A stretch of DNA of 64,000 nt, taken from contig NZ_WTLI01000009.1 in the NCBI RefSeq assembly GCF_011421635.1, forward strand, positions 146,679-210,678, in the 5' to 3' direction. Shown here piece by piece: positions 51,976 to 60,523 of this stretch. Under the pieces are notes generated by a model. That model did not search any database. It saw only the letters and a list, made by a program, of their open reading frames with translations, and had not been told where the DNA came from. The position numbers were made by a program, and so were the translations under genes. Source of the stretch: Paenibacillus turpanensis (GTDB lineage Bacteria > Bacillota > Bacilli > Paenibacillales > YIM-B00363). Each line of letters starts with the position of its first letter. The first letter of the stretch is position 1.

Positions 51976-54468
51976 TTGAAAACTCTTATTATTGCGGAAA
52001 AACCGGACATGGGGCGAAATATCGCCGCCGCAATAGAACCGAAGGCGAAAAACAACCGTTCCTATATTGAAGGGGAGCAGTATATTATTACTTGGGCAAT
52101 CGGTCATTTGATCGGTTTAGCCGAGCCCGATTCCTACGATGCTAAATATAAGAAATGGAATATTAATGATCTCCCGATTATCCCGGACGTCTTTCAGCTT
52201 GTGCCGAATCCAAAAACGAAGGATCAGCTCAAGGTGATCGCCGACCTCGCCAAACGCTGCGGCATGCTGGTAAATGCATGCGACGCCGGGCGCGAGGGAC
52301 AGCATATTTTCTCGCTCATTCAGCGTCACTTGAAGCTAAAGCAACCGGTGAAACGGCTGTGGATTTCCGATTTGACCCCGGAAACGATTAAGAAGGGGTT
52401 TGCCGAGCTGAAGGACGGCGCGGAATACGAAAATTTGACGAAAGCGGCCAGAGCACGAAGTGAGGCGGACTGGCTGATTGGCATGAACGGCTCCAGAGCT
52501 TTCACAACCAAGCATCAGGTGCTGCTGTCGGTCGGCAGGGTGCAAACTCCGGTTCTTGCTTTGCTGTATGATCGGCAAAAAGAAATCGATGCGTTCAGCT
52601 CCAGTAAATTTTACGATGTGGAGGCATTTTTCCGGCAGAAGGATACGGAATATAAAGGGATGTGGCAGGGGGAGAAGCTCTCGGATCCGGCGAAAGCGGA
52701 GGCGCTGGCTGCGAATGTCAAAGGGAAGCAGGGCGAAGTAGCAAGCTATGAGGTAAAAGAGACAAAGGAATACCCGTTTAAGCTGTACGATCTTACGCTG
52801 CTGCAGCGGGAGGCGAATGCCAAATACGGCTTCTCTGCCAAAAAGACGCTCGACGTCGCGCAGGCGCTCTACGAGAAGCATAAGGTGATCAGCTATCCGA
52901 GAACGACCTCGAACTACGTAACGGAGCAAAATATTCCGGAAATGCATAAAGCGCTGGATCAGCTGCGCGGAACCTCCTACCGGCCATTCGTGGAGCAGGC
53001 AGAAAAGCGATTCGTGCACAAAAATAATAAAGCCGTGTGCAACCCCTCTAAAGTCGAGGATCACCATGCGATATTGCCGACTCATCGCATCGCGAAGGGA
53101 TTATCTGCTGATGAGGAGAAAATTTACGATTTAATCGTGAGACGGTTTTTATCGCATTTTTATGCGGCTGCAGAGTACAAGGTTCATACGGTAATGACGG
53201 AAGTCGAACGGGAGACGTTTAAAACGACGGTCAAGGAGCTGCTTTCGCTAGGCTGGAAGGTCATCTATGCCGACCAGAAGAAGGAAAAGAGCAGCAGCAA
53301 ATCCCGAAGCAAGAGCGATAAGGAAGACGATGACGAGCAGAAGTCTGCCGAGGAGGAAGTGACGACCCCATTTCATTTGGAGTCTGCGCTTGGTGTGCTC
53401 TGCTTCGAAAGTACAGCAAAAGAGAAGGAAACGCAGCCTCCGAAGCCCTACACGGAGGGGACGCTGCTTAAAGCGATGGAGAGCGCGGGCAAGCAGATCG
53501 AGGATGAGGAGCTTCGCGACGCGATGAAGGATTCCGGCTTAGGCACCCCGGCTACACGGGCGGCTATTATTGAGCGGCTTAAGCAGGTTGGTTATATGCA
53601 GATGCAGGGCAAGAGGCTGATGATTACGCAGAAAGGCCGCAAGGCCATTGAGGTCATTCGCGGTGCCGGGATCAATCTGCTCGCTTCGCCGGAAATGACC
53701 GGGCAATGGGAGCGGCGGCTGAACGAGATTGCCAAGGGGATTGCCTCCGATCAAACCTTTATGGAAAACGTGAAAAAGTTTGCCGCGATGATTGTTGGTA
53801 AGGTCAAGGTTCAGCCTCGGGTGTCCAAGGAAGACTTCGAGGGCGAAGAACCGGCAGCCAAGCCTGCGGCGAAGAAACGTGCTGCGGGGAAGAACGGCGC
53901 TTCTGCTGCAGGGAAGGCCGCGTCCGCCACTATGGCTGCGGCGGGGAGCGACGATGCTGCCGCAGCTCCCAAAAAGCGGACAAGCCGTCGGCAAGCCGTC
54001 GATAACGCCAATGCCGAAACTGCTGCAGCTCTAGCCGAGCCTCCAGCAGCAGGGGCGGCGCCGCAACGCTCGTCTGCTGCCGCTGCCGCAGCGAGAACGG
54101 CGGTCAGCCTAAAGGCCGCGGCTGACGGTGCCGCACGAGGGCATAGCTCACGCGCAGCAGCAGCTCCTGAGGAAACGGTCCGCCAATTCGCAGGATTGGC
54201 GCCTTGTCCGTCACCTGGCTGCGGAGGCAAAATCATTATGGGGCGCCGCGGATACGGCTGCTCCCATTATAAAGAAGGCTGCCGCTTTGTCATTTGGAAA
54301 GAACAGTTCGGCACCACGTTGGATGAAAACGATATTATCCGCTTGATTGAAGTTGGCATCACAGAAGAGAAGCTGTTACAGGATGAGGCAGGAAATACCG
54401 CATCAGGAAGGCTTCTATTACAAAAGAATGGAATGGGCACCCTGCAGGCTGTAAGATCGGCAACATAA
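51976..54468 (+). CDS. topB: DNA topoisomerase III with extended C-terminus
   Basis: Type IA topoisomerase decatenating DNA, 830 residues, about 100 longer than Bacillus TopB. The Toprim domain starts at IIAEKPDMGRNIA; acidic DAGREGQ (about 96-102); active-site Tyr in SYPRTTSNYVT (near residue 306). A Lys/Ser-rich acidic insert (about 435-460) and an Ala-rich, basic linker (about 615-735) precede a C4 zinc finger (CPSPGCGG ... GCSHYKEGC, about 745-775). TTG 51976 follows GAGGAG. It is a single-gene unit between two terminators. Confidence 0.94.
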   Translation: MKTLIIAEKPDMGRNIAAAIEPKAKNNRSYIEGEQYIITWAIGHLIGLAEPDSYDAKYKKWNINDLPIIPDVFQLVPNPKTKDQLKVIADLAKRCGMLVNACDAGREGQHIFSLIQRHLKLKQPVKRLWISDLTPETIKKGFAELKDGAEYENLTKAARARSEADWLIGMNGSRAFTTKHQVLLSVGRVQTPVLALLYDRQKEIDAFSSSKFYDVEAFFRQKDTEYKGMWQGEKLSDPAKAEALAANVKGKQGEVASYEVKETKEYPFKLYDLTLLQREANAKYGFSAKKTLDVAQALYEKHKVISYPRTTSNYVTEQNIPEMHKALDQLRGTSYRPFVEQAEKRFVHKNNKAVCNPSKVEDHHAILPTHRIAKGLSADEEKIYDLIVRRFLSHFYAAAEYKVHTVMTEVERETFKTTVKELLSLGWKVIYADQKKEKSSSKSRSKSDKEDDDEQKSAEEEVTTPFHLESALGVLCFESTAKEKETQPPKPYTEGTLLKAMESAGKQIEDEELRDAMKDSGLGTPATRAAIIERLKQVGYMQMQGKRLMITQKGRKAIEVIRGAGINLLASPEMTGQWERRLNEIAKGIASDQTFMENVKKFAAMIVGKVKVQPRVSKEDFEGEEPAAKPAAKKRAAGKNGASAAGKAASATMAAAGSDDAAAAPKKRTSRRQAVDNANAETAAALAEPPAAGAAPQRSSAAAAAARTAVSLKAAADGAARGHSSRAAAAPEETVRQFAGLAPCPSPGCGGKIIMGRRGYGCSHYKEGCRFVIWKEQFGTTLDENDIIRLIEVGITEEKLLQDEAGNTASGRLLLQKNGMGTLQAVRSAT

Positions 54469-54593
54469 TTGTAATGACGTCGAATCATCGGCTGCTTCCT
54501 CGAGGCCGTATCCATTCTTCTCTCATCCATTCGGACAAATGAAGCATTGTGTCTTATAACAATCTAGAGCAGCCTGTTGTTCCGCTGCATTCC

Positions 54594-54633
54594 AAATAGC
54601 CCGGGGCCGATTAGAAGCCGCCGGGCTATTTTT
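54594..54633 (+). terminator. Terminator after topB
   Basis: AAATAGCCCGG (54594-54604) pairs with CCGGGCTATTT (from 54621), followed by a T run. Confidence 0.85.
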
Positions 54634-54666
54634 CGTATTTCCTAAGAACGGTGTGCCGTCGAATCC

Positions 54667-54786
54667 TTATTTGCCGCGTTGTTCTTTGCGCTTAGAATCG
54701 GGGCTGCCTTGATCGCCGAACTGATCCAAACGGGATGGCTCTGCCACTTTACCGTCATTGTCCGGTTTATTGTTGCGTCCGCTCAT
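54667..54786 (-). CDS. Small hydrophilic protein, 39 residues
   Basis: Starts MSGRNNKPDNDG and ends RKEQRGK; rich in Asp, Asn, Lys, Arg and Gly, with no hydrophobic segment. AAGGAGGTG, a near-perfect ribosome site, precedes the ATG, which is the main reason to believe it is real. Similar short, disordered, charged proteins occur in spore formers as spore-core or desiccation-type peptides, but I do not recognise this one. It lies between topB and the GDPD gene on the opposite strand. Confidence 0.55.
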   Translation of the reverse strand: MSGRNNKPDNDGKVAEPSRLDQFGDQGSPDSKRKEQRGK

Positions 54787-54946
54787 TTGGGCACCTCCTT
54801 ACTACGGGTTTACCGCAACAAGTAGTCTCCCACAAGGAAGCAATTTTTAACACTCGTTTTACACGCAGCGGTTGGACAGATGGTACAATAACGTTGCGGT
54901 ACACGTACCACAAAACCTAAGATTCATGCCGAGGAGAGAGTGCACA

Positions 54947-55684
54947 GTGGGTAACAAACCTTTGATTTATGCTCATCGCGGAGCGTCCGGTGATGCGCCG
55001 GAAAATACAATGGCGGCCTTTCGGCTTGCACTGGAGCAAGGGGCAGAGGGGATTGAGCTTGACATTCACCAAACAAAGGATGGCCAACTGGTCGTCATCC
55101 ATGATGAAACGCTGGAGCGTACAACGAACGGCAGCGGGCTTATTACTTCCTTGACTTACGATGAAATCCGTTCCGTTGACGCCAGCTTTCATTTTGAATC
55201 ATACCGGGGAGAGCATGTTCCTTTATTGTCGGAGGTCCTTGATTTACTTTCCAATACCCAAATCGAACTGAACATAGAGCTGAAAAACGGGATTATTCGA
55301 TATGAAGGCATGGAAGAACGAGTCATTCGCCTCGTACGTGAGTATGGGATGGAGAACCGGGTTGTTTTCTCAAGCTTCAATCATTACAGCGTCGTGGATT
55401 TGATCCAGGCTGTACCCGATATGGACTGTGCTCTCCTCTATACTGCAGGGCTGTATCATCCGTGGAAATATGCCAATTCATTAGGGGCGCGTTCCCTGCA
55501 TCCGCTTTTTTATAGTGTCGATCCCGAGATGGTTCAAGGGGCTCACGATGCCGGCCTAAAGGTTAGACCGTACACGGTGAATGAAGAGAAGGACATACGT
55601 GCGATGATCGCAAACGGAGTAGATGCCGTCATCACAAATTACCCAAGCCTCATGAAGCAAATTTTGACTGAACAGTCTTCGTAA
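54947..55684 (+). CDS. Glycerophosphodiester phosphodiesterase
   Basis: GDPD-family enzyme of 245 residues hydrolysing glycerophosphodiesters to glycerol-3-phosphate and an alcohol. YAHRGASGDAPENTMAAF (catalytic His and Arg, near residues 9-11), IELDIHQTKDGQLVVIHDETLERTTNG (key E-x-D and HD), and INIELKNG-like INIELK segment are standard. No signal peptide, so cytoplasmic (UgpQ-like). GTG 54947 is chosen with GAGGAGAG upstream; the in-frame ATG 54926 lies before that site. Confidence 0.9.
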   Translation: MGNKPLIYAHRGASGDAPENTMAAFRLALEQGAEGIELDIHQTKDGQLVVIHDETLERTTNGSGLITSLTYDEIRSVDASFHFESYRGEHVPLLSEVLDLLSNTQIELNIELKNGIIRYEGMEERVIRLVREYGMENRVVFSSFNHYSVVDLIQAVPDMDCALLYTAGLYHPWKYANSLGARSLHPLFYSVDPEMVQGAHDAGLKVRPYTVNEEKDIRAMIANGVDAVITNYPSLMKQILTEQSS

Positions 55685-55710
55685 ATCGCTGTGCACAGTC
55701 AGGATATAGA

Positions 55711-55803
55711 CTAATCGAATTCGTTATGCTTCGGCGGAATATCCAAATAACTCATCACTGCATAATAGAGGGCTAAGAACATACATACGAAAAATAAGCT
55801 CAT
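55711..55803 (-). CDS. Tiny single-helix membrane protein, 30 residues
   Basis: MSLFFVCMFLALYYAVMSYL forms one hydrophobic helix, followed by the polar tail DIPPKHNEFD. GGAGGT is 7 bases before the ATG. It is an intact ORF alone in a 312-base gap between the GDPD and polysaccharide deacetylase genes. Small membrane peptides of this size are common in Bacilli, often sporulation-linked, but the function here is unknown. Confidence 0.5.
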   Translation of the reverse strand: MSLFFVCMFLALYYAVMSYLDIPPKHNEFD

Positions 55804-55996
55804 CACATATACCTCCAATCATTCTTTTTGCCAAAAACAGGGACATTTCCCATTGTACCAACTACAGCATGCAAAGGCTGTCGGTTCATGAATGGGAAAT
55901 CCGTTCGATTTTTGACTGCCGAGAGGGTAAAGTATATGCGGCTGACGTCGAAATGATGCGAGCTTGTCGAAAGAAATCTGCTTTTAGGCGTTAAGA

Positions 55997-57007
55997 TTAC
56001 TTGCTAGATTCCAAACGCTTCGCAAAAGTCTGCAGGCTTTCTTCTCCGTTAACAAAAATTCGTTTTAATTCTAGTGCGGGCTGCTCCGTTGTGGTGCGGC
56101 CCTGCTGGATGGTAAAGGCATAACGATAGCCGTTTTCTTTCAGCAGCGAGAGGGTAGTTTTATTGTATTGTCCATACGGATAGCAAAACACTTCCACCTT
56201 CGTCCCCAGCTCTTCCTCGATCAACCTTTTAGATTCTTTAATTTCATGCTCCTGTTTATCCTTGCTAAGCTTCGGCAGCTGCGGATGTGTCATGCCATGC
56301 GCTTGAATATCCCAACCGGCTTTATGGAGCTCGCGGATTTGCTCCCAATTCATAAAATTTTTCGTACCCGCAACGCCAGGGGAAACGAATACGGTTGCCG
56401 GGAATTGATATTTTTTCAAAACGGGATCCGCCGCCGTCAAATTATCAACATAGCCATCGTCAAAAGTTAGCAGCACCGGCTTCTGTGGAGGCGCTTTCTT
56501 GAATTCGTAAATCTCGATAAAATCTGCGAGTTTTAAAGGGGTATAGCCCTCGTTAAATAAATACTCCATTTGCTCGGCAAATTGCTCAGGCGTTACGACC
56601 GCACTGTTGCCCGGTTCAACCGAAACACTGTGGTAGTTGAGAACTGGAATAGATATGGGCTGCTTAGGATCAGGTAAATACACCTTCTCTGTAACGACAG
56701 AGGCAGGCGGGGCGGGGGGTATAACTGCAGGTTGGATCGGCAAAGCTTGGCTAGGAGGAGCATTCGTGCTCTCCTTTTGAGGCGTGACGTTCATATCCTC
56801 CGGATCATTGGACATGTCTGCGTTTGGTTCATCCGCGCTGCTCTGATTTTCGCTGTCGGGCGGAATCGGCTGAGCATATACATCCGGCACTTCATTTGTT
56901 AGAGCAGCTTTGTCCGGCATGTACGCGAGCCCAACTAGAGATAAGCATATACAAACAATGATGCATCCAAACGTAATGAGTGCGATCCTTGATTTGTTCA
57001 TAGTCAT
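55997..57007 (-). CDS. Polysaccharide deacetylase (CE4)
   Basis: Metal-dependent N-deacetylase of the NodB/CE4 family, 336 residues. An N-terminal hydrophobic segment (about 8-30) acts as signal or anchor, followed by a Pro/Asp/Ser-rich linker (about 35-105), then the NodB domain: VLNYHSV, LTFDDGYVDN (about 183-192, with the catalytic and metal Asp), AHGMTHPQL (H-x3-H, about 236-240), CYPYGQYN. Acts outside the membrane on peptidoglycan or an exopolysaccharide such as poly-N-acetylglucosamine, whose deacetylases share the ISIPVLNYHSV layout. Confidence 0.9.
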   Translation of the reverse strand: MTMNKSRIALITFGCIIVCICLSLVGLAYMPDKAALTNEVPDVYAQPIPPDSENQSSADEPNADMSNDPEDMNVTPQKESTNAPPSQALPIQPAVIPPAPPASVVTEKVYLPDPKQPISIPVLNYHSVSVEPGNSAVVTPEQFAEQMEYLFNEGYTPLKLADFIEIYEFKKAPPQKPVLLTFDDGYVDNLTAADPVLKKYQFPATVFVSPGVAGTKNFMNWEQIRELHKAGWDIQAHGMTHPQLPKLSKDKQEHEIKESKRLIEEELGTKVEVFCYPYGQYNKTTLSLLKENGYRYAFTIQQGRTTTEQPALELKRIFVNGEESLQTFAKRLESSK

Positions 57008-57177
57008 CCTCCGGAGAATGGCATTCTTTTCTCCAGTATATGATAGGTTGTCCGTTTGTGATGAATAAAATTTACAAAAACCACAAGCAATGAAAATATC
57101 CCATTAATATTGTTTTGTTACAATGCTCGTAATTTGTAGGGGCAGAACTTGATCCGGGCCGCCGGGGAGGAGCTAGC

Positions 57178-57414
57178 GTGAAAAAACAGTTGGGAAAACG
57201 GTTGAGCGGTTTGCTGCTGTTGGGATACGTCGGGTTCAGTATGTATTTGATTTCTGTTTTGGCAAGCGATTATTTCATGAATTGCAGTGTAATGGAACGG
57301 ACAGGGTGGATTGCATTGCTCGGCTTGATTTATACGCTGCTGATATCCTATTCCTTTCGTCTTCTCGGGGGTCCGGGGACCGTTCAAGAGCAGGTGGAAC
57401 GTATTGGAAGTTAA
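57178..57414 (+). CDS. Small two-helix membrane protein, 78 residues
   Basis: Unrecognised protein with a basic N-terminus (MKKQLGKR), two hydrophobic helices (about 10-30 and 42-62), and a polar C-terminus. GTG 57178 is preceded by GGGAGGAG. It lies between the divergent deacetylase gene and the AIM24-like gene. Possibly a sporulation or envelope accessory protein, but nothing in the sequence decides it. Confidence 0.6.
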   Translation: MKKQLGKRLSGLLLLGYVGFSMYLISVLASDYFMNCSVMERTGWIALLGLIYTLLISYSFRLLGGPGTVQEQVERIGS

Positions 57415-57460
57415 CTCGTATATAAAGTCGTTGCTTTGAATCGTAGGAGGATGATTTCAA

Positions 57461-58252
57461 ATGAATGCTCATGAAATTGATTACCGTGTATACGGAGAAG
57501 AAATGCAATATGTAGAAATTGAATTGGATCCCCAAGAAAGTGTCATTGCAGAAGCAGGAGCCCTGATGATGATGGCTGCTTCGATTCGTATGGACACGAT
57601 TTTTGGTGATGGCAGTGACAGCGGCAAAGGGTTTATGGGTAAGCTGTTTGGCGCCGGCAAACGGCTGCTGACGGGTGAAAGTTTGTTCATGACGGTCTTT
57701 ACGAACGAAGGTCAAGGTAAACAGCATGTATCCTTTGCTGCGCCTTATCCCGGAAAGATCATACCGATGGACTTAAGTGAGCTTGGCGGAAAAATTGTGT
57801 GTCAAAAGGATTCGTTCTTGTGCGCAGCAAAAGGCGTTTCTGTCGGAATCGAGCTTCAGCGGAAGCTCGGTGTCGGCTTTTTCGGCGGCGAAGGCTTTAT
57901 TATGCAGAAGGTAGAAGGCGACGGTCTGGCATTTTTACATACCGGCGGAACTGTGTGTGAGCGCGTATTGCAGCCGGGTGAAATGATCCGGGTGGATACG
58001 GGCTGTTTGGTTGGATTCACGAAGGATGTCGAGTATGACATCGAGTTCGTAAAAGGAATCAAAACCGCATTTTTTGGCGGGGAAGGATTGTTCTTTGCAA
58101 CGCTGCGCGGTCCTGGAAAGGTTTGGATCCAGTCGCTTCCGTTCAGCCGCATGGCCGACCGGATTTTGTCTGCCGCTGGACCGGGCGGCCGAAAGGAAGA
58201 GGGAAGTATATTAGGAGGTTTAGGCAATTTCCTCGATGGGGATAACCGATAA
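57461..58252 (+). CDS. TIGR00266/AIM24 family protein
   Basis: 263-residue beta-rich protein of the AIM24/TIGR00266 family. IELDPQESVIAEAGALMMM at the start, GKRLLTGESLFMTVFTN (about 65-85), and GVGFFGGEGFIMQKVEGDG and FFGGEGLFFATLRGPGKV (key repeated FFGGEG) are diagnostic. Found widely in Bacteria; role unresolved, with proposed links to membrane or tryptophan RNA-binding attenuator-like folds. AGGAGG before ATG 57461. Terminator follows. Confidence 0.9.
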   Translation: MNAHEIDYRVYGEEMQYVEIELDPQESVIAEAGALMMMAASIRMDTIFGDGSDSGKGFMGKLFGAGKRLLTGESLFMTVFTNEGQGKQHVSFAAPYPGKIIPMDLSELGGKIVCQKDSFLCAAKGVSVGIELQRKLGVGFFGGEGFIMQKVEGDGLAFLHTGGTVCERVLQPGEMIRVDTGCLVGFTKDVEYDIEFVKGIKTAFFGGEGLFFATLRGPGKVWIQSLPFSRMADRILSAAGPGGRKEEGSILGGLGNFLDGDNR

Positions 58253-58289
58253 GACGGTTGCAATTGCCATCTATTTTCGTTACCGTTAA

Positions 58290-58319
58290 CGGGACCCCCT
58301 CTTGGAGGTCCCGCTTTTT
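58290..58319 (+). terminator. Terminator after the AIM24-like gene
   Basis: CGGGACC (58290-58296) pairs with GGTCCCG (58307-58313), followed by CTTTTTA. Confidence 0.85.
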
Positions 58320-58343
58320 ATTTATTTTGGAGAGGAATAGGCT

Positions 58344-59171
58344 ATGTCTTCAATCTTGATTGGACTAATAGGAAGTACGCTGATTTCCTGGATCGCTTAT
58401 CGTAGGAATTCTTTAACCAGGGACGGAGCATTGGCTGCTGTGGCCGTAGGAACAATTTTGTATGCCGCAGGAGATTTCTCGTGGTTCGGAACAATGATCC
58501 TATTCTTTATTACTTCCTCTATATTGACCAAGTGGAAGTCAAGACAGAAAGAAAAGCTGGAAAGCGGGTACGCTAAGTCCGGCAATCGGGATGCGGTTCA
58601 GGTGCTGGCAAATGGAGGCACAGCCGCGCTTTTATGTGTGCTGCATGCCTTTTTCCCCAATTTCGGTTGGTGGATCGCATTTATGGGGGTTATGGCTGCG
58701 GCAACAGCCGATACATGGGCGACCGAAGTGGGCGGTTTAAGCCGCTCAAAGCCGAGATCGGTCATCACTTGGCGGCAGGTTGAGCCCGGGCAGTCAGGCG
58801 GGGTTACCCCTGCAGGGACAATAGCTTCGGCTGCAGGTGCTTTGCTGATCGGAAGCTTTGCGGTAATTAGTGCGGGCTTGCTAAAACAAGAAATGCAAAT
58901 GTCAGAGACGTTGTCCAAATCCTTGCTTACACTTCTTATCATTACAGCCTCCGGAACGTTCGGGGGATTGGCTGACTCGTTCATAGGCGCTGCCGCACAA
59001 CGAATGAATCGATGTGTTGTTTGCGGCAGAGAGATCGAGGCGGGTATGCATTGTAATGCAGTAGCGGTGAAAAGCCGAGGGATTTCATGGATGAATAATG
59101 ATGTAGTGAATGTGATTGCGACTTGGGTCGGCGGTGGAACGGCCTTCATATTGGCGAAATTACTGCTTTGA
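58344..59171 (+). CDS. DUF92 integral membrane protein
   Basis: 275-residue DUF92/TIGR00297 protein with about seven hydrophobic helices. TRDGALAAVAVGTILYAAG near the start, ATADTWATEVGGLSRSKPRSVITWRQVEPGQSGGVTPAGT region (key DTWATE-G-LS and GGVTPAGT), and the C-terminal CVVCGREIEAGMHC-N-V-SRGISWMNND segment are typical. Plant and cyanobacterial relatives are phytyl-phosphate kinases (VTE6), so a polyprenyl-phosphate CTP-dependent kinase is conceivable here. GGAGAGG precedes ATG 58344. Confidence 0.88.
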   Translation: MSSILIGLIGSTLISWIAYRRNSLTRDGALAAVAVGTILYAAGDFSWFGTMILFFITSSILTKWKSRQKEKLESGYAKSGNRDAVQVLANGGTAALLCVLHAFFPNFGWWIAFMGVMAAATADTWATEVGGLSRSKPRSVITWRQVEPGQSGGVTPAGTIASAAGALLIGSFAVISAGLLKQEMQMSETLSKSLLTLLIITASGTFGGLADSFIGAAAQRMNRCVVCGREIEAGMHCNAVAVKSRGISWMNNDVVNVIATWVGGGTAFILAKLLL

Positions 59172-59187
59172 TAAAAAGGGGTGGACG

Positions 59188-59991
59188 ATGGTGAAGTATG
59201 TACGCCTGAAGACGAATCTAGAAGAACGCTGTATTGAAGATCGATTGCAATATAATCCGGAAATTATTGAGTTTTTTCTATCGGAGCATGATCTGAATGA
59301 CCGTCAACGGTTGGTCGATGCCATTCGGTATGTGAAGTCCAAGCATGCTAAAGTGTATCTTCATCATCCTCCGAAGTATAAAGGCAACAGACTCGATATT
59401 ATGGCGGATTCATCAGAGCTGCGACAATTTTATTGGGATTCGAGCCGTTGGTTGGCGGAAATTTGCCAGCAAGAACAAATTCGATGTGTGATTCACGCCC
59501 ACTATGCACAAACAGAGAGCTCTTACAGTATTAACGAGTCACAATCTATTGAAATGAGGAAGCGGATTTCCGAGATTTTATCCTTCTCTGGAAATGTGTT
59601 TCTTTGGGAGGATACGATTGAAGGACTGTTCTCGTACGCCAATCCGTATTTGATGACCCAGATTATAAAGCCGTTATCCCTACCGCTTATCGTGGATGTC
59701 AGTCATTGTTTTATTGCGTTGAAAGCGAACAACTCGAGACTTATCCAAATCCTGAAAGAGACGAGCTCGCATGCTCAATACTATCATGTTGTAGATAGCA
59801 TGGGTGAGCGTCATGATTCCTTACCTCTTGGGGTGGGAAAGATCGACTGGCTGCAGGTTGCGCCGCTTATAGCCGATCGAGATTTTATCTTTGAAATCTC
59901 ACTGCCTGGTGATCACTCCGATTGTACTTTGATGATCGAAAGCGTTAAGTATTTCAACCAAGTTCTGAATCTCGCATACGCAGATAAATGA
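59188..59991 (+). CDS. Xylose isomerase-like TIM-barrel protein
   Basis: 267-residue protein with AP endonuclease family 2/sugar epimerase layout: a conserved Glu in the WEDTIEGLFSY segment (about 140), PLIVDVSHCFIALK (Asp-x-x-His, about 170-180), YYHVVDSMGERHDSLPLGVGKIDW (Asp/His set, about 215-240), and EISLPGD near the end. These are the metal ligands of the fold. Substrate unknown. ATG 59188 follows GGGGTGG, 16 bases after the DUF92 stop, suggesting one operon. Confidence 0.75.
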   Translation: MVKYVRLKTNLEERCIEDRLQYNPEIIEFFLSEHDLNDRQRLVDAIRYVKSKHAKVYLHHPPKYKGNRLDIMADSSELRQFYWDSSRWLAEICQQEQIRCVIHAHYAQTESSYSINESQSIEMRKRISEILSFSGNVFLWEDTIEGLFSYANPYLMTQIIKPLSLPLIVDVSHCFIALKANNSRLIQILKETSSHAQYYHVVDSMGERHDSLPLGVGKIDWLQVAPLIADRDFIFEISLPGDHSDCTLMIESVKYFNQVLNLAYADK

Positions 59992-60003
59992 GAGTCCACG
60001 AGG

Positions 60004-60231
60004 CTATGACACGATTTTACCTTCGGATGAAGAATTGCGGCCAGTAAGCATGGTTCGGATAAATTGAATTCGTTTGCCGACATAATATTCGTAGGATTGT
60101 CCTTGGAGTTCTTTCGGAGTAACGCTGCGTTCTAAGCAATTGTCGATAATCTTAACGGATCCGTCCCTGTAGAAAGTAAAGGTTAAATCTTCTTCAGATT
60201 CTCTGCCGATATAACGATAACGCTCTGCCAT
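60004..60231 (-). CDS. SOS-controlled small protein, 75 residues
   Basis: Unrecognised soluble protein with a beta-rich, aromatic N-terminal half (ERYRYIGRESEEDLTFTFYR, key region 3-22) and a short charged C-terminus. Not a membrane protein, so not a YneA-type division inhibitor. AAGGAGGGG is the ribosome site. Its promoter carries two LexA operators, one in the -35/-10 spacer and one at the transcription start, making DNA-damage induction very likely. No other SOS gene is adjacent. Function unknown. Confidence 0.7.
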   Translation of the reverse strand: MAERYRYIGRESEEDLTFTFYRDGSVKIIDNCLERSVTPKELQGQSYEYYVGKRIQFIRTMLTGRNSSSEGKIVS

Positions 60232-60247
60232 GGTAACCCCTCCTTAG

Positions 60248-60261
60248 CGAACATTTGTTCT
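60248..60261. promoter_or_regulatory. LexA (SOS) box, start-site proximal
   Basis: CGAACATTTGTTCT contains a perfect GAAC-N4-GTTC core and overlaps the expected transcription start of the 75-residue gene on the minus strand. Confidence 0.75.
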
Positions 60262-60267
60262 GTTTAC

Positions 60268-60296
60268 AGAATAGCAAACATTTGTTCGTAAATCAA
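60268..60296 (-). promoter_or_regulatory. LexA-controlled promoter of the 75-residue gene
   Basis: On the minus strand TTGATT (60296-60291), exactly 17 bases, and TATTCT (60273-60268) preceded by TGC, an extended -10. The spacer is filled by a LexA box. Confidence 0.75.
60275..60288. promoter_or_regulatory. LexA (SOS) box in the promoter spacer
   Basis: CAAACATTTGTTCG matches GAAC-N4-GTTC with one mismatch and CGAAC...GTTCG with one. It starts 27 bases from the first box and shares its ACATTTGTTC core. Confidence 0.7.
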
Positions 60297-60365
60297 GGGG
60301 TGTTTCTTTTCCCGTATCATTTTTCTGAATCGTGCCAAACTAATGCGCATCGGGAGGTGATACCA

Positions 60366-60509
60366 ATGGGCAAAAGAAGCAGTAAAGCTTATAATGAACA
60401 GCAAAATCGAGATGAATTCGCGGAAGAAATCGTAACGTTAAATGCGGAGAAGATGAAGGAGTATTCTCCGAATGTCAATAAAATCCCGAAAAACGTTACC
60501 AACCCTTAA
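60366..60509 (+). CDS. Small charged protein, 47 residues
   Basis: Starts MGKRSSKAYNEQQ, Glu/Lys/Asn-rich, no hydrophobic segment. GGGAGGTGAT precedes ATG 60366, a strong ribosome site. Divergent from the SOS-controlled gene, with LexA boxes 80-120 bases upstream that might also affect it. No family recognised; the composition recalls small spore-associated or disordered proteins. Confidence 0.55.
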   Translation: MGKRSSKAYNEQQNRDEFAEEIVTLNAEKMKEYSPNVNKIPKNVTNP

Positions 60510-60523
60510 TCCAGTAAAGCTGA

